A DNA stretch of 64,000 nucleotides from positions 1 through 64,000 of the forward strand of contig NZ_QDGA01000020.1 of NCBI RefSeq assembly GCF_003347665.1. Direction: 5' to 3'. The notes below the pieces were generated by a model, which worked only from the letters and a program-made list of their open reading frames with translations, ran no database searches and was not told where the DNA came from. Below, one piece after another: positions 7,671 to 16,099 of the stretch (positions are counted from its first letter, which is position 1; the number at the start of each line of letters is the position of its first letter). The translations under genes were made by a program, and so were the position numbers. This DNA is from Microvirga calopogonii (GTDB lineage Bacteria > Pseudomonadota > Alphaproteobacteria > Rhizobiales > Beijerinckiaceae).

Positions 7671-9584
7671 ATGCCATCCGCCCAAAGCCGCTATCATGAG
7701 GTCTATGCCGGCTGGAAATCCGATCCGGTCGGCTTCTGGGAACAGGCGGCGCGGGAGATCGACTGGATCAGACCCGCCGAGAAGGTGTTCGATCCTGAAG
7801 CCGGCATCTACGGCCGCTGGTTCGTCGGGGCCGAGTGCAACACCTGCTACAACGCCGTCGACCGCCATGTGGCGACGCGGGGCGACCAGGCGGCGATCAT
7901 CTACGACAGCCCGGTGACCGACACGAAGCGCAGCATTACCTATGCGGAACTGCGGGACGAGGTCGCGACGCTAGCAGTCGTACTGCAGGACATGGGCGTC
8001 ACGAAGGGCGATCGCGTCGTCATCTACATGCCGATGATCCCGGAGACGAGCTTCGCGATGCTGGCCTGCGCCCGCATCGGGGCGATCCACTCGGTGGTCT
8101 TCGGCGGTTTTGCAGCCAAGGAACTGGCGACCCGCATCGACGATGCGAAGCCGAAGATCATTCTCTCCGCCTCCTGCGGCGTCGAGGGCGCGCGCGTCAT
8201 TCCCTACAAGCCGCTGCTGGACGAGGCGATCGCGCTTTCCTCATTCAAGCCGCACGCCTGCCTCGTCTTCCAGCGGCCGCAGCTTGCCTGCGCCCTCGTC
8301 GAGGGCCGCGACTGGGACTGGGCGAGTGCCGTCGCTGATGCCAAGGCGCAAGGCCGCAAGGCGGAATGTGTGCCGGTGGCGGCGACCGATCCGCTCTACG
8401 TGCTCTACACCTCCGGCACGACCGGCATCCCCAAGGGTGTGGTGCGCGACAACGGCGGCCACATGGTCGCGCTCAAATGGTCCATGGAGCACTTCTTCGG
8501 CGTCAGGCCCGGCGAGGTCTTCTGGGCTGCATCCGACGTAGGCTGGGTGGTCGGTCATTCCTACATCGTCTACGGGCCGCTGCTGCACGGCTGCACGGCC
8601 GTTCTCTACGAGGGCAAGCCGGTGGGAACGCCCGATGCGGGGGCCTATTGGCGGGTGATCTCCGACCATGGGGTCGTGACCCTCTTCACCGCGCCTACGG
8701 CCTTTCGCGCCATCAAGAAGGAGGATCCGAAGGCGGAGCTCCTGAAGAAATACGACCTCTCCTCGTTCCGCGCCCTGTTCCTGGCAGGCGAGCGGGCCGA
8801 CCCCGACACGGTCAAATGGGCCGAGGACATCCTGCAGGTGCCGGTCATCGACCATTGGTGGCAGACCGAGACCGGCTGGCCGGTCGCCGGCAATCCGCTG
8901 GGCTTGGGTGCGCTGCCCGTGAAGCACGGCTCGCCCACGGTGCCGATGCCTGGATATACCCTGGAGGTGCTCGACGAGGGCGGCAGGCCGGTCAGGCCCA
9001 ACACCATGGGCGCCATCGTGATCAAGCTGCCGTTGCCGCCCGGCGCCCTGCCGACCCTGTGGCAGGCGGACGAGCGGTTCCGGGAATCCTATCTTTCGGT
9101 CTATCCCGGCTACTACAACACGTCGGACGCCGGCTATCTCGACGAGGACGGCTACATCTGGGTCATGGGCCGCACCGACGACATCATCAACGTGGCGGGC
9201 CATCGCCTGTCCACGGGCGGCATGGAGGAGGTGCTGGCCTCCCATCCGGCGGTGGCGGAATGCGCCGTGATCGGCGTGAAGGACGCGCTCAAGGGCGAGG
9301 TGCCCTGCGGCTTCGTGGTGCTCAAATCCGGCATCGACCGGCCGCCGGAGGCCATCGAGACCGAACTCGTGGCCCTGGTCCGCGACAAGATCGGCCCCGT
9401 GGCCGCCTTCAAGCTGGCGATCACCGTCGCGCGCCTGCCCAAGACCCGGTCCGGCAAGATCCTGCGCGGCACCATGAAGAAGATCGCCGACGGCGATTCC
9501 TGGTCGACGCCCGCCACCATCGACGATCCTATGATCCTGTCCGAGATCGGTGATGCGCTGCGGGCGCGGGGACTGGCGGGATAG
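7671..9584 (+). CDS. prpE: Propionyl-CoA synthetase
   Basis: 637-residue acyl-CoA synthetase of the acetyl/propionyl-CoA ligase group. The opening SRYHEVYAGWKSDPVGFWEQ and the ARIGAIHSVVFGGFAAKELA segment fit PrpE better than Acs. The AMP-forming motif YTSGTTGIPKG is at 246-256, the DHWWQTETGWP motif near 400, and the catalytic lysine in KTRSGKILRG at about 596, a residue that is often acetylated in this family. The ATG at 7671 has an AAGGGGGA ribosome site. No methylcitrate or propionyl-CoA carboxylase genes are nearby, so it is likely a stand-alone activator of propionate or similar short acids. Confidence 0.92.
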   Translation: MPSAQSRYHEVYAGWKSDPVGFWEQAAREIDWIRPAEKVFDPEAGIYGRWFVGAECNTCYNAVDRHVATRGDQAAIIYDSPVTDTKRSITYAELRDEVATLAVVLQDMGVTKGDRVVIYMPMIPETSFAMLACARIGAIHSVVFGGFAAKELATRIDDAKPKIILSASCGVEGARVIPYKPLLDEAIALSSFKPHACLVFQRPQLACALVEGRDWDWASAVADAKAQGRKAECVPVAATDPLYVLYTSGTTGIPKGVVRDNGGHMVALKWSMEHFFGVRPGEVFWAASDVGWVVGHSYIVYGPLLHGCTAVLYEGKPVGTPDAGAYWRVISDHGVVTLFTAPTAFRAIKKEDPKAELLKKYDLSSFRALFLAGERADPDTVKWAEDILQVPVIDHWWQTETGWPVAGNPLGLGALPVKHGSPTVPMPGYTLEVLDEGGRPVRPNTMGAIVIKLPLPPGALPTLWQADERFRESYLSVYPGYYNTSDAGYLDEDGYIWVMGRTDDIINVAGHRLSTGGMEEVLASHPAVAECAVIGVKDALKGEVPCGFVVLKSGIDRPPEAIETELVALVRDKIGPVAAFKLAITVARLPKTRSGKILRGTMKKIADGDSWSTPATIDDPMILSEIGDALRARGLAG

Positions 9585-9596
9585 GAAGTCTTACGG

Positions 9597-9770
9597 ATGA
9601 CGGAAGAGAAAGAGGACGGGCAGGCCCGTTTCGAGGCCTTGCTGGCGCAGGCCCTTGGAGACGACGAGAAGGCGCTGGCTCATCGCGCGGCCAAGGATCT
9701 GCGCAACGGGGCAAGAATGGATCGCTTGAAATCGTCCTTTAAACCATTACGCAGTATTACTACGATGTAA
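9597..9770 (+). CDS. Hypothetical small protein (57 aa)
   Basis: An open frame of 57 codons (MTEEKEDGQARFEALLAQAL to LRSITTM) begins 12 bases after the prpE stop, behind an AGGAAG sequence. It ends 16 bases before the RNA-ligase-like gene. It is highly charged and probably helical, with no family I recognise. Position and spacing suggest a prpE-small ORF-ligase transcript, but it may also be a chance frame or a remnant. Confidence 0.45.
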   Translation: MTEEKEDGQARFEALLAQALGDDEKALAHRAAKDLRNGARMDRLKSSFKPLRSITTM

Positions 9771-9786
9771 TATAGCGGATAAGGTC

Positions 9787-10362
9787 ATGAAGAAAACGCC
9801 GACCATTTTTGACCGCGACTGGAACGGGGATCGCAGCCGCGTCGTGAACAAACCGCACCCCGATTGCGGATGGGTGTTCGCCGGCGAGGGCTGGCCAACC
9901 AAGAAGATTGACGGCACATGCTGCATGGTAAGCGAGGGCAAGCTTTGGAAGCGCCGTGAACTCCGCAAGGGAGAGACCCCACCCGATGGTTTCAGCCTTG
10001 CCGATCACGACCCGGAGACGGAGAAGCTTGTCGGATGGGTGCCGGTTGGGGACGGCCCCGAGGACCGCTGGCACCGTGAGGCGTTCGCTCGCTGGGATAG
10101 CCTCAAGGACGGCACTTATGAGCTTGTCGGCCCGAAGGTGCAGGGCAATCCTGAGAACTACCCGCAGCACGAGCTTGTGGCCCACGACAGCCTCGCTCTC
10201 AATGCCGACGTGCCCCGTGATTTCGACGGGTTGCGCTCCTGGCTGGAAGGGCAGGACATCGAGGGGCTCGTGTTCCATCACCCTGACGGGCGCATGGCAA
10301 AGATCAAGCTTCGTGACTTTGGATTGAAGCGCGGCGGTTCACTTGCAAAGGGGACAGCATAG
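9787..10362 (+). CDS. RLIG1-like (C12orf29/DUF5565) RNA ligase
   Basis: 191 residues with the motifs of the covalent nucleotidyltransferase (ligase) superfamily. Motif I is TKKIDGTCCMV with Lys40 as the expected AMP-accepting residue. The middle has GWVPVGDGPEDRW (83-95) and GTYELVGPKVQGNP (109-122). Motif IV is IEGLVFHHPDG (158-168) and motif V is MAKIKLRDFGL (170-180). From memory, these match human RNA ligase RLIG1 in order: EKVDGTCCYV, IPGWVPVE, LELIGTNINGNP, KIEGIVWH, LIKVHRHHLGL. It should join RNA 5'-phosphate and 3'-hydroxyl ends with ATP. It is much shorter than the human protein and lacks an obvious extra domain. Base composition looks a little lower in GC than prpE. Confidence 0.85.
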   Translation: MKKTPTIFDRDWNGDRSRVVNKPHPDCGWVFAGEGWPTKKIDGTCCMVSEGKLWKRRELRKGETPPDGFSLADHDPETEKLVGWVPVGDGPEDRWHREAFARWDSLKDGTYELVGPKVQGNPENYPQHELVAHDSLALNADVPRDFDGLRSWLEGQDIEGLVFHHPDGRMAKIKLRDFGLKRGGSLAKGTA

Positions 10363-10372
10363 AGCGGCCTTC

Positions 10373-10400
10373 TGGGGTCCACTTTTGGGTCCGATGCTGC
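10373..10400. repeat. Degenerate half of a family B palindrome
   Basis: GGGGTCCACTTTTGGGTCCG followed by ATGCTGC matches the right half of repeat B (compare 45676-45699). Another imperfect inverted repeat follows at about 10431-10466, with GATCCCGGCTCGCC and GGCGTCCGGGATGAC. Together they fill the gap between the ligase gene and the terminator of trcR. Confidence 0.65.
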
Positions 10401-10492
10401 AGCCCTGACAAAGTCTTTCCCACATCCTGCTCGCGATCCCGGCTCGCCTTCGGCGTCCGGGATGACATCCCTGAAAAACAAACCTGAAAACG

Positions 10493-10520
10493 AAAAGGCC
10501 CGGATCGCTCCGGGCCTTTT
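10493..10520 (-). terminator. Terminator of trcR
   Basis: Perfect 12-bp stem AAAAGGCCCGGA / TCCGGGCCTTTT with a 4-base loop, 13 bases past the stop of the minus-strand trcR gene. It could also stop transcripts from the left. Confidence 0.88.
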
Positions 10521-10533
10521 GCGTGAGAAAACC

Positions 10534-11250
10534 TTACTCTTCGTCCTCGTCGTCGCGCTTGAGCTGCTTGAGCTTGGCGAAGACCGAGTTGACGTCGATG
10601 TCCTCTTCCTGGGCCGGCTTCGGGCGGCTCATGTCGGCGAAGGGGTCGACCCGTTCGGGGGCCGTGGAGACCTCGGCCGGCATCAGGGTGCCGCCGTGGT
10701 CCTGGGCCTCGACATGCGGGCGGTCCTTGGCGGCGCGCTGCACCTCGAAATCGAGGTCGATCTGCGAGCACAGGCCCAGCGTCACCGGGTCCATGGGCGA
10801 GAGGCTGGCCGAGTTCCAGTGGGTGCGCTCGCGGACCTGCTGGATCGTGGTCTTGGTGGTGCCCACCAGACGCATGATCTGAGCGTCCTTCAGCTCGGGA
10901 TGGTTGCGCACGAGCCAGAGGATCGCGTTCGGACGGTCGTGGCGGCGGGACACCGGGGTGTAGCGCGGCCCCTTCTTGACCCGCTTCTGCTCCGGCAGCT
11001 TCACCCGCGACTCGGCGAGCCGGAGGTGGTGGTTCGGGTCCTTCTGGGCCTTCTCGATCTCTTCACGGGTCAGCTGGCCCGTGGTCACCGGGTCGAGGCC
11101 CTTGATCCCGGCCGCGACCTCGCCGTCGGCAATGCCCTTCACCTCGAGCGGGTGCAGCTTGCAGAAATCGGCGATCTGGTCGAACGACAGCGATGTATTC
11201 TCGACGAGCCAGACGGCTGTCGCCTTCGGCATCAACGGTCCCTGGGACAT
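10534..11250 (-). CDS. trcR: Cell cycle transcriptional regulator TrcR (DUF1013)
   Basis: 238 residues of the DUF1013 family, found in alphaproteobacteria and annotated as TrcR. The start MSQGPLMPKATAVWLVENTSLSFDQIADFC is typical. A helix-turn-helix-like region follows in NAILWLVRNHPELKDAQIMR LVGTTKTTIQ. The C-terminus is acidic (KRDDEDEE). The ATG at 11250 has a GAAGGAGG ribosome site, and an upstream in-frame extension lacks family resemblance. It probably acts as a DNA-binding or RNA polymerase-associated regulator. Details are not visible in sequence. Confidence 0.9.
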   Translation of the reverse strand: MSQGPLMPKATAVWLVENTSLSFDQIADFCKLHPLEVKGIADGEVAAGIKGLDPVTTGQLTREEIEKAQKDPNHHLRLAESRVKLPEQKRVKKGPRYTPVSRRHDRPNAILWLVRNHPELKDAQIMRLVGTTKTTIQQVRERTHWNSASLSPMDPVTLGLCSQIDLDFEVQRAAKDRPHVEAQDHGGTLMPAEVSTAPERVDPFADMSRPKPAQEEDIDVNSVFAKLKQLKRDDEDEE

Positions 11251-11433
11251 TAACGAACCTCCTTCAGGCCGGGCGCCGGATCGTCGGCGCCGCACGGCAA
11301 AACTCTCTCGCGCTCCGAACCGGTCCGGACCGGAGCATCTCGTCTCACGATGTGAGGGAAACGAGATGATTATAGGGATCGTGCCGGTATGTTGCAAATT
11401 TTAAAGGCGGAAGGGCTTCCACGGTAGAGACAT

Positions 11434-12042
11434 TCAGAAGAGTGGCAGGACTCTGACCTCGCCGACCTTCAGAGGGGGCAGGGGAAGCGGCCCAGTTGGA
11501 AGGTCCATTCCGACCGTGATGCCCCCGCCACCATCCTGAACGCCCGCGACCATCAGGGAGCCTCCCTTCGCGTATGGGAGGATAATGGTTTGGGGAGTGG
11601 ACTTCAGGCTCACATTTGTCGAGAGCCCACCACTGGAAACCGAAATCACGTCGCCGTCCTGTGAAACATTGTCCCATACAACGATACGGCCAAGATTTTG
11701 GCGGCCTGCCAGAGCATCTGCGATCAACTTTCTTCCCTGTGCCTCGGATACGGGCATAGCTTTAACGGCCTCCTCCTGGGCTGCCAGCGTGGAAAGGTCG
11801 ACAGGGTGAAGGTGTAGTGCGAGGCCAGATAAGCCTGCCTCCAGTCGGGTGGCTGTTTCAGCTGAGATCTCTGGCTGAGATGCCGGAGATGACGCGTCAT
11901 GTTTCACCGAAGGAAGAACATAGACTGCTGCCAGCAAAGCGACTGAGGCCAACATCGTGAGCCAGACGCCAGAGTGGAGCGTTGCCGGCTCCGCAAGCTC
12001 CGCCGGCAACGGCTCAGGTGCAGGATTGATGTCGTCCTTCAT
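11434..12042 (-). CDS. Hypothetical membrane-anchored protein, third gene of AAA+ operon
   Basis: 202 residues. A proline-rich, acidic cytoplasmic start (about 1-25) is followed by one membrane helix (VWLTMLASVALLAAVYVLP, about 26-44), and the rest is probably periplasmic. The second half has a beta-rich look with glycine runs (GVQDGGGGITVGMDLPTGPL). I do not recognise the family. Its ATG overlaps the stop of the Sel1 gene (ATGA), so translation is likely coupled. It is the last gene of the operon and shares its lower-GC look. Confidence 0.8.
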   Translation of the reverse strand: MKDDINPAPEPLPAELAEPATLHSGVWLTMLASVALLAAVYVLPSVKHDASSPASQPEISAETATRLEAGLSGLALHLHPVDLSTLAAQEEAVKAMPVSEAQGRKLIADALAGRQNLGRIVVWDNVSQDGDVISVSSGGLSTNVSLKSTPQTIILPYAKGGSLMVAGVQDGGGGITVGMDLPTGPLPLPPLKVGEVRVLPLF

Positions 12043-13349
12043 GGCTGGGAGCCGGATTTGGCAGGAAGAGCGGAGGAGAGCAATCGTTGGGCGCGCTCCT
12101 TCTCGGCAGACACCATCATGCCTTCCAGAGTGGAAAGTCTCATGCGGGCCGAGGCGACGCCATAATAATTGGCGAGGCCGTAAAAAACGTAAGCTTGAAC
12201 CGGATCGCGCGGCACACCTTTGCCTTCTTCATAGAGTTGCCCAAGCAATTCCTGTGCCTGGCCATCGTTCTTCAAGGCCGCTTGACGCAGAAGCGATGCC
12301 CCGCGAACAGGATCAGCCGTTGTTCCCTCCTCTCCGAAGGCCAGCAATTTGCCCATGATGCGAATGGCTTCGGGGTTGTTCTCGTCGACAGCACGCTGAA
12401 GCCACATCAGCGCTTCTTTAAGATCTTTTTGGACACCGTTTCCATAGCGGTACATGGCATGCAGATTACGCATGGCCGTGACATCCCCCAAGGCGGCTGC
12501 GTCTCGATAGGATCGATTTGCTTTGGCATAGTCTCGCGAGAGACCGCCGCGTCCTGTTTCGTAGAGGACGCCCGTCCAGTTCAACGAACGCGGATGACCG
12601 CTCGCAGCCAGCTTCTCGAAGATCCCTCTTGCTTTCTCGTCGTTGCGAAAGCCTAGGTCGCCTTGGGCATAGGTCGTCGCCAGATAATATCCCGCCGTCT
12701 GAGAGCCGGCCTGATAAGCCGTTTCTCGGAGAGAAACGGCGAGTGTCTTGTCGAGAGGAACGCCGGTGCCTTGGTTATATTGGCTGCTCAGATAGTACAT
12801 TCCTTCCGGATGCCCTAGATCGGCGGCCTTCCGGTATTCATTGGCTGAGGCGGCTGATGCCTTTCCATCCTTGCGGACCAGTGCGACACCACGCAGGAAA
12901 GGTACGTTTGGATCCTGCGAATCAAGGGCATCAAGTTGTGAGAGCGCCGCATCGAACTGCCGAGCGAGGATGAGATCTACGGTCTTTTCAAGAGCTGGTC
13001 GATGCTCCTCAGGTGAGAGGTGAAGAAACGCTTTCAGAATGCGGTTCCCATCATCGATGAGATGCAGCTCCCGCTTCGGCGCGGATACGGCGGATGAAGG
13101 TGCCACTGCTGTGACAGGCATCTGCTGAGGCGCCGAAAGGGCAGAGGATGAAGATGAATTGGAAGGAGTAGAGGTTGGCAGAAAGGAGCGCCAATCTGGG
13201 AATGGGGGTGGGCTCAGGAAGAACAATGTGAGCCCCCCGAAGAAGGCGAAGTCCAGGAAGCCGCGGAAGGAACTGTCTGTCCGGTACAATCGGAAGAACA
13301 GTGTGCGAAAGCCTTCTTTACTCATGTTTGAGATCGCCGTCCTATGCAT
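12039..13349 (-). CDS. Membrane-anchored Sel1-repeat protein
   Basis: 436 residues. A short N-terminus and one hydrophobic segment (GFLDFAFFGGLTLFFLSPPP, about 29-48) precede a Ser/Pro-rich linker (60-95). From about 170 to 410 there are about six Sel1-type repeats (for example AAALGDVTAMRNLHAMYRYG and AALKNDGQAQELLGQLYEEG). Sel1 repeats form a protein-binding superhelix. The ATG at 13349 starts 1 base after the AAA+ gene stop (TGAGATG). An ATG 24 bases further in is an alternative. It probably binds partners or substrates of the AAA+ protein. Confidence 0.85.
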   Translation of the reverse strand: MHRTAISNMSKEGFRTLFFRLYRTDSSFRGFLDFAFFGGLTLFFLSPPPFPDWRSFLPTSTPSNSSSSSALSAPQQMPVTAVAPSSAVSAPKRELHLIDDGNRILKAFLHLSPEEHRPALEKTVDLILARQFDAALSQLDALDSQDPNVPFLRGVALVRKDGKASAASANEYRKAADLGHPEGMYYLSSQYNQGTGVPLDKTLAVSLRETAYQAGSQTAGYYLATTYAQGDLGFRNDEKARGIFEKLAASGHPRSLNWTGVLYETGRGGLSRDYAKANRSYRDAAALGDVTAMRNLHAMYRYGNGVQKDLKEALMWLQRAVDENNPEAIRIMGKLLAFGEEGTTADPVRGASLLRQAALKNDGQAQELLGQLYEEGKGVPRDPVQAYVFYGLANYYGVASARMRLSTLEGMMVSAEKERAQRLLSSALPAKSGSQP

Positions 13350-13350
13350 C

Positions 13351-14541
13351 TCAAGACGATGTTGATGCCGAGTCTTTCAAGTGGCCGGACGCTTCAAGCG
13401 GATCATGAACGATTTTGACTCGATCCTGCTCCTTGACCAGACGAATGAAACGGGCGCCTGCACCGCGCGCATCAAGCAATCCATCCGTGATCTGGTGCTC
13501 GACTGCGCGCGCCACGTCCCGGACTCCTCCATCGACGCGATCGCCTAGAGCTTCCACCGTATCAACGAGAACCGCGACATCGATGCCGCCTTCGGCAATT
13601 TTAAGATCGTATTGCGCCGCCAAGCGCTCAATCTCGAGAGCAACCACACGAGCGAGATCAAGGCCACGCAAGGGATTGAAGATGAACACATCATCAATGC
13701 GCGACAGAACTTCGGGTGCGAACTGCGCATCCAGCATCGCCGATTTGACCTGTTGGGTGAGTTCAGCGCGGTCGCCTTTATGATTTTGGGCGATCTCACT
13801 GATACGTCGACCCGCAGCATTCGTCGTAAGAATGAAAATGGCCTGCGACGTGGAGACACGAGCTCCATCGCTGGCTTCTGTAATGAAGCCGTCGTTCCAA
13901 GCTGCAAGGAAGCGCTTGTGGACTTCGGGATGCGCCTTCTCGAATTCGTCTAGCAGGACGATGGCATTCGACATGTCTCGCAGCGCGGCCGTGAGAGCGC
14001 CATAGCTCTGGGAGCCAACATAACCCTTGGGAGAGCCGAACAGACCAGAGGCCGAGAAGGCTTGCCCATATTGGCTCATGTCGAAAAAATGCAGATGGTT
14101 TCTGTCCTCGAACAGTTCCTCTGCCAAGGCTTTGGCGAGGTGTGTCTTGCCTGTACCCGGTGCTCCGGTAAAGCAGAAGACGGCAATGGGACGGTTGCGT
14201 CCCTGTGCGGCGAAGCGACGACGCAGTTGGATGGCGATTTGGTCGATAGTCTCGTCCTGGCCGACAACCCTGGCTTTCACCCGGCGTGCCAAATCCTCCG
14301 CATTGATCGTCGCGAGTTTCTTGGCGCGGGCCTCGAAGGCGCGTTCAAGTCCAGCCTTATCAGAGAGACGGCTAAGAACATCCATGATGACCCTCGGAAA
14401 ATATTGCCCACGGTAGAGAAATTGCCCGACCGCTAAAGCACACGCACTCAGGACAATGACCTTTGCCAGTAGAGGAGCTGTCTGGTGAAGCGTGACGACA
14501 AAGAGAACCGTACCCAAGCGAATGAACCATGGGGACCACAC
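13351..14541 (-). CDS. Membrane-anchored ClpB-D2-like AAA+ ATPase
   Basis: 396 residues. Two hydrophobic segments at about 7-20 and 25-43 anchor the N-terminus. A single AAA+ module of the Clp/Hsp100 D2 class follows: Walker A GAPGTGKT (126-133), pore loop GSPKGYVG (169-176), Walker B IVLLDEFEKAHPEV (194-207), sensor TTNA (239-242) and arginine-finger region EVLSRIDDVFIF (277-288). It should be an ATP-driven unfoldase held at the membrane. No ClpP-type loop (IGF/L) or protease domain is seen. The start is a GTG at 14541 behind AAGG. First gene of a three-gene operon with lower GC than its flanks. Confidence 0.88.
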   Translation of the reverse strand: MWSPWFIRLGTVLFVVTLHQTAPLLAKVIVLSACALAVGQFLYRGQYFPRVIMDVLSRLSDKAGLERAFEARAKKLATINAEDLARRVKARVVGQDETIDQIAIQLRRRFAAQGRNRPIAVFCFTGAPGTGKTHLAKALAEELFEDRNHLHFFDMSQYGQAFSASGLFGSPKGYVGSQSYGALTAALRDMSNAIVLLDEFEKAHPEVHKRFLAAWNDGFITEASDGARVSTSQAIFILTTNAAGRRISEIAQNHKGDRAELTQQVKSAMLDAQFAPEVLSRIDDVFIFNPLRGLDLARVVALEIERLAAQYDLKIAEGGIDVAVLVDTVEALGDRVDGGVRDVARAVEHQITDGLLDARGAGARFIRLVKEQDRVKIVHDPLEASGHLKDSASTSS

Positions 14542-14603
14542 CTTGTCGTGCCTTTCAGATATAGCCCATGGGGTATGAGCTTCGGATGCTGTTCAATGCA
14601 TCA

Positions 14604-15611
14604 TTATATCTTATCGATGACCAGCACAATCTTCCCGATATGCTCCCCCCCGTCCATGCGGGCATGGGCCTTGGCCACGTCCTCGAAGGCGAAGGTCGAA
14701 TCCATCACCGGCCTGCACCGCCCTTGCGCGAGAAGCGGCCAGACCTTTTCCTCCAAGGCCTCGGCGATGTCGGCCTTTTCGGCGGGTGAGCGTGGGCGTA
14801 GGGTCGAACCCGTATGGGTGAGCCGCTTGACCATCAGGCGGCGGAAATCGACCTCGGCTTTCGGGCCCTGGAGGAAAGCGATCTGCACGATCCGGCCATC
14901 CTGGGCGGCGGCCTCGTAATTGCGGGAAATGTAGTCGCCGCCGACCATGTCGAGGATCACGTCCGCGCCCCGGCCGCCCGTGGCTTCCTTGGTGGCCGTC
15001 ACGAAATCCTGGGTCCGGTAGTTGATCGCCGCATCGGCGCCGAGACGCAGGCAGGCGTCGCATTTGTCCTGGCTGCCGGCCGTGGCGATGACCGTGGCGC
15101 CGAAGGCCTTGGCGAGCTGGATCGCCGTGGTGCCGATGCCGGAGGTCCCGCCATGGACGAGAAGCGTCTCGCCCGATTGCAGGCGGCCCCGGTCGAACAC
15201 GTTGGTCCAGACGGTGAAATAGGTTTCCGGGATGGCGCCCGCTTCCTCGAACGACAGGCCCGGGGGAATCGGAAGGGCGTTGCTCTCGTGGACGACGGCA
15301 TAATCCGCATAGCCGCCGCCCGGCACCAGGGCCATGACCGGAGCACCGACGGCGAACCGGGCGGCGTTCGGGCCCGTGGCCGCCACTTCGCCCGCGATCT
15401 CGAGCCCGAGAATATCCGGAGCGCCGGGAGGAGGCGGGTAGCCGCCCTGCCGCTGGATCACGTCGGGGCGGTTCACGCCCGCGGCTTTCACGCGCACCAG
15501 GATCTCGCCCTCCTTCGGGTTGGGAACGGGGCGCTGGACGACCTTGAGAACGTCCGGCCCGCCGCTCCCCTCGGCAACGACGGCACGCATCATCTCAGGG
15601 ATCTGCCCCAT
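14604..15611 (-). CDS. NAD(P)H-quinone oxidoreductase, PIG3/Qor family
   Basis: 335-residue zinc-free medium-chain dehydrogenase/reductase that should reduce quinones or related carbonyls with NADPH. It shows MRAVVAEGSGGPDVL at the start, the GVNRPDVIQRQGGYPPPPGA segment characteristic of the PIG3 (TP53I3) branch, and the cofactor loop HGGTSGIGTTAIQLAKAFGA near 150-170. The start at 15611 has AAGGAGGG upstream. A gap of 62 bases separates it from the AAA+ operon, whose promoter may lie there or upstream. Confidence 0.92.
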   Translation of the reverse strand: MGQIPEMMRAVVAEGSGGPDVLKVVQRPVPNPKEGEILVRVKAAGVNRPDVIQRQGGYPPPPGAPDILGLEIAGEVAATGPNAARFAVGAPVMALVPGGGYADYAVVHESNALPIPPGLSFEEAGAIPETYFTVWTNVFDRGRLQSGETLLVHGGTSGIGTTAIQLAKAFGATVIATAGSQDKCDACLRLGADAAINYRTQDFVTATKEATGGRGADVILDMVGGDYISRNYEAAAQDGRIVQIAFLQGPKAEVDFRRLMVKRLTHTGSTLRPRSPAEKADIAEALEEKVWPLLAQGRCRPVMDSTFAFEDVAKAHARMDGGEHIGKIVLVIDKI

Positions 15612-15713
15612 TTTTCCCTCCTTTGGTCAACAATGTCCCGGGATATAGGCTTCGTTGGCAAGGAATACATGCCGGATTAACGTTCACGATCAATCATTGA
15701 AGAGGAGAATGCC

Positions 15714-15920
15714 ATGGCCCTCGATCCCTTCGCCGATGAACCGCGCCAGATCACGAGCGGGCACGAGATCGGCCAGGATCTCTCGATGCTCTCCATCGAC
15801 GAACTCGACGAGCGTGTCGAAGTGCTGGAGCGGGAGATCGCCCGCATCAAGGAGGCGAGGGCCCGCAAGGAAAACTCCCGCGCGGCGGCGAGCGCCTTCT
15901 TCAAGCTGGGCCAGAGCTGA
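15714..15920 (+). CDS. DUF1192 family small protein
   Basis: 68 residues. MALDPFADEPRQ opens the protein and SIDELDERVEVLEREIARIK is the DUF1192 core, an acidic coiled coil. The family is restricted to alphaproteobacteria and uncharacterised. The ATG has GAGGAG at good spacing. It is divergent from the oxidoreductase gene. Confidence 0.88.
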   Translation: MALDPFADEPRQITSGHEIGQDLSMLSIDELDERVEVLEREIARIKEARARKENSRAAASAFFKLGQS

Positions 15921-15944
15921 TTCCTTTGTAACGAAGAAACGTCC

Positions 15945-15960
15945 TTAACGGCGTATTAAC
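15945..15960. promoter_or_regulatory. Full CtrA-type box upstream of rcdA
   Basis: TTAACGGCGTATTAAC matches the consensus TTAA-N7-TTAA(C) bound by the cell-cycle regulator CtrA. It lies about 250 bases before rcdA and just past the DUF1192 gene. The stretch 15921-16207 contains this site, a second near-match, and otherwise nothing that I can name. Confidence 0.65.
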
Positions 15961-16099
15961 CATTCTCGGATAGACAGGAGGGCATCCGGGCTTCTCCCTG
16001 GATGCCGAGTGGCTTCGAAGCCCACTCTGTTTGACGCTTCCCTGTTAGACTTCAAGAGCCGCCTCGTGCGGCTCGATTTTTATCGGCGCTGCCTTAACC

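Noticed and set aside
13351-14541. Type VI secretion ClpV or ClpA with ClpP
   Set aside because: Only one AAA+ ring, no ClpN domain, no ClpP loop and no secretion genes in the window.
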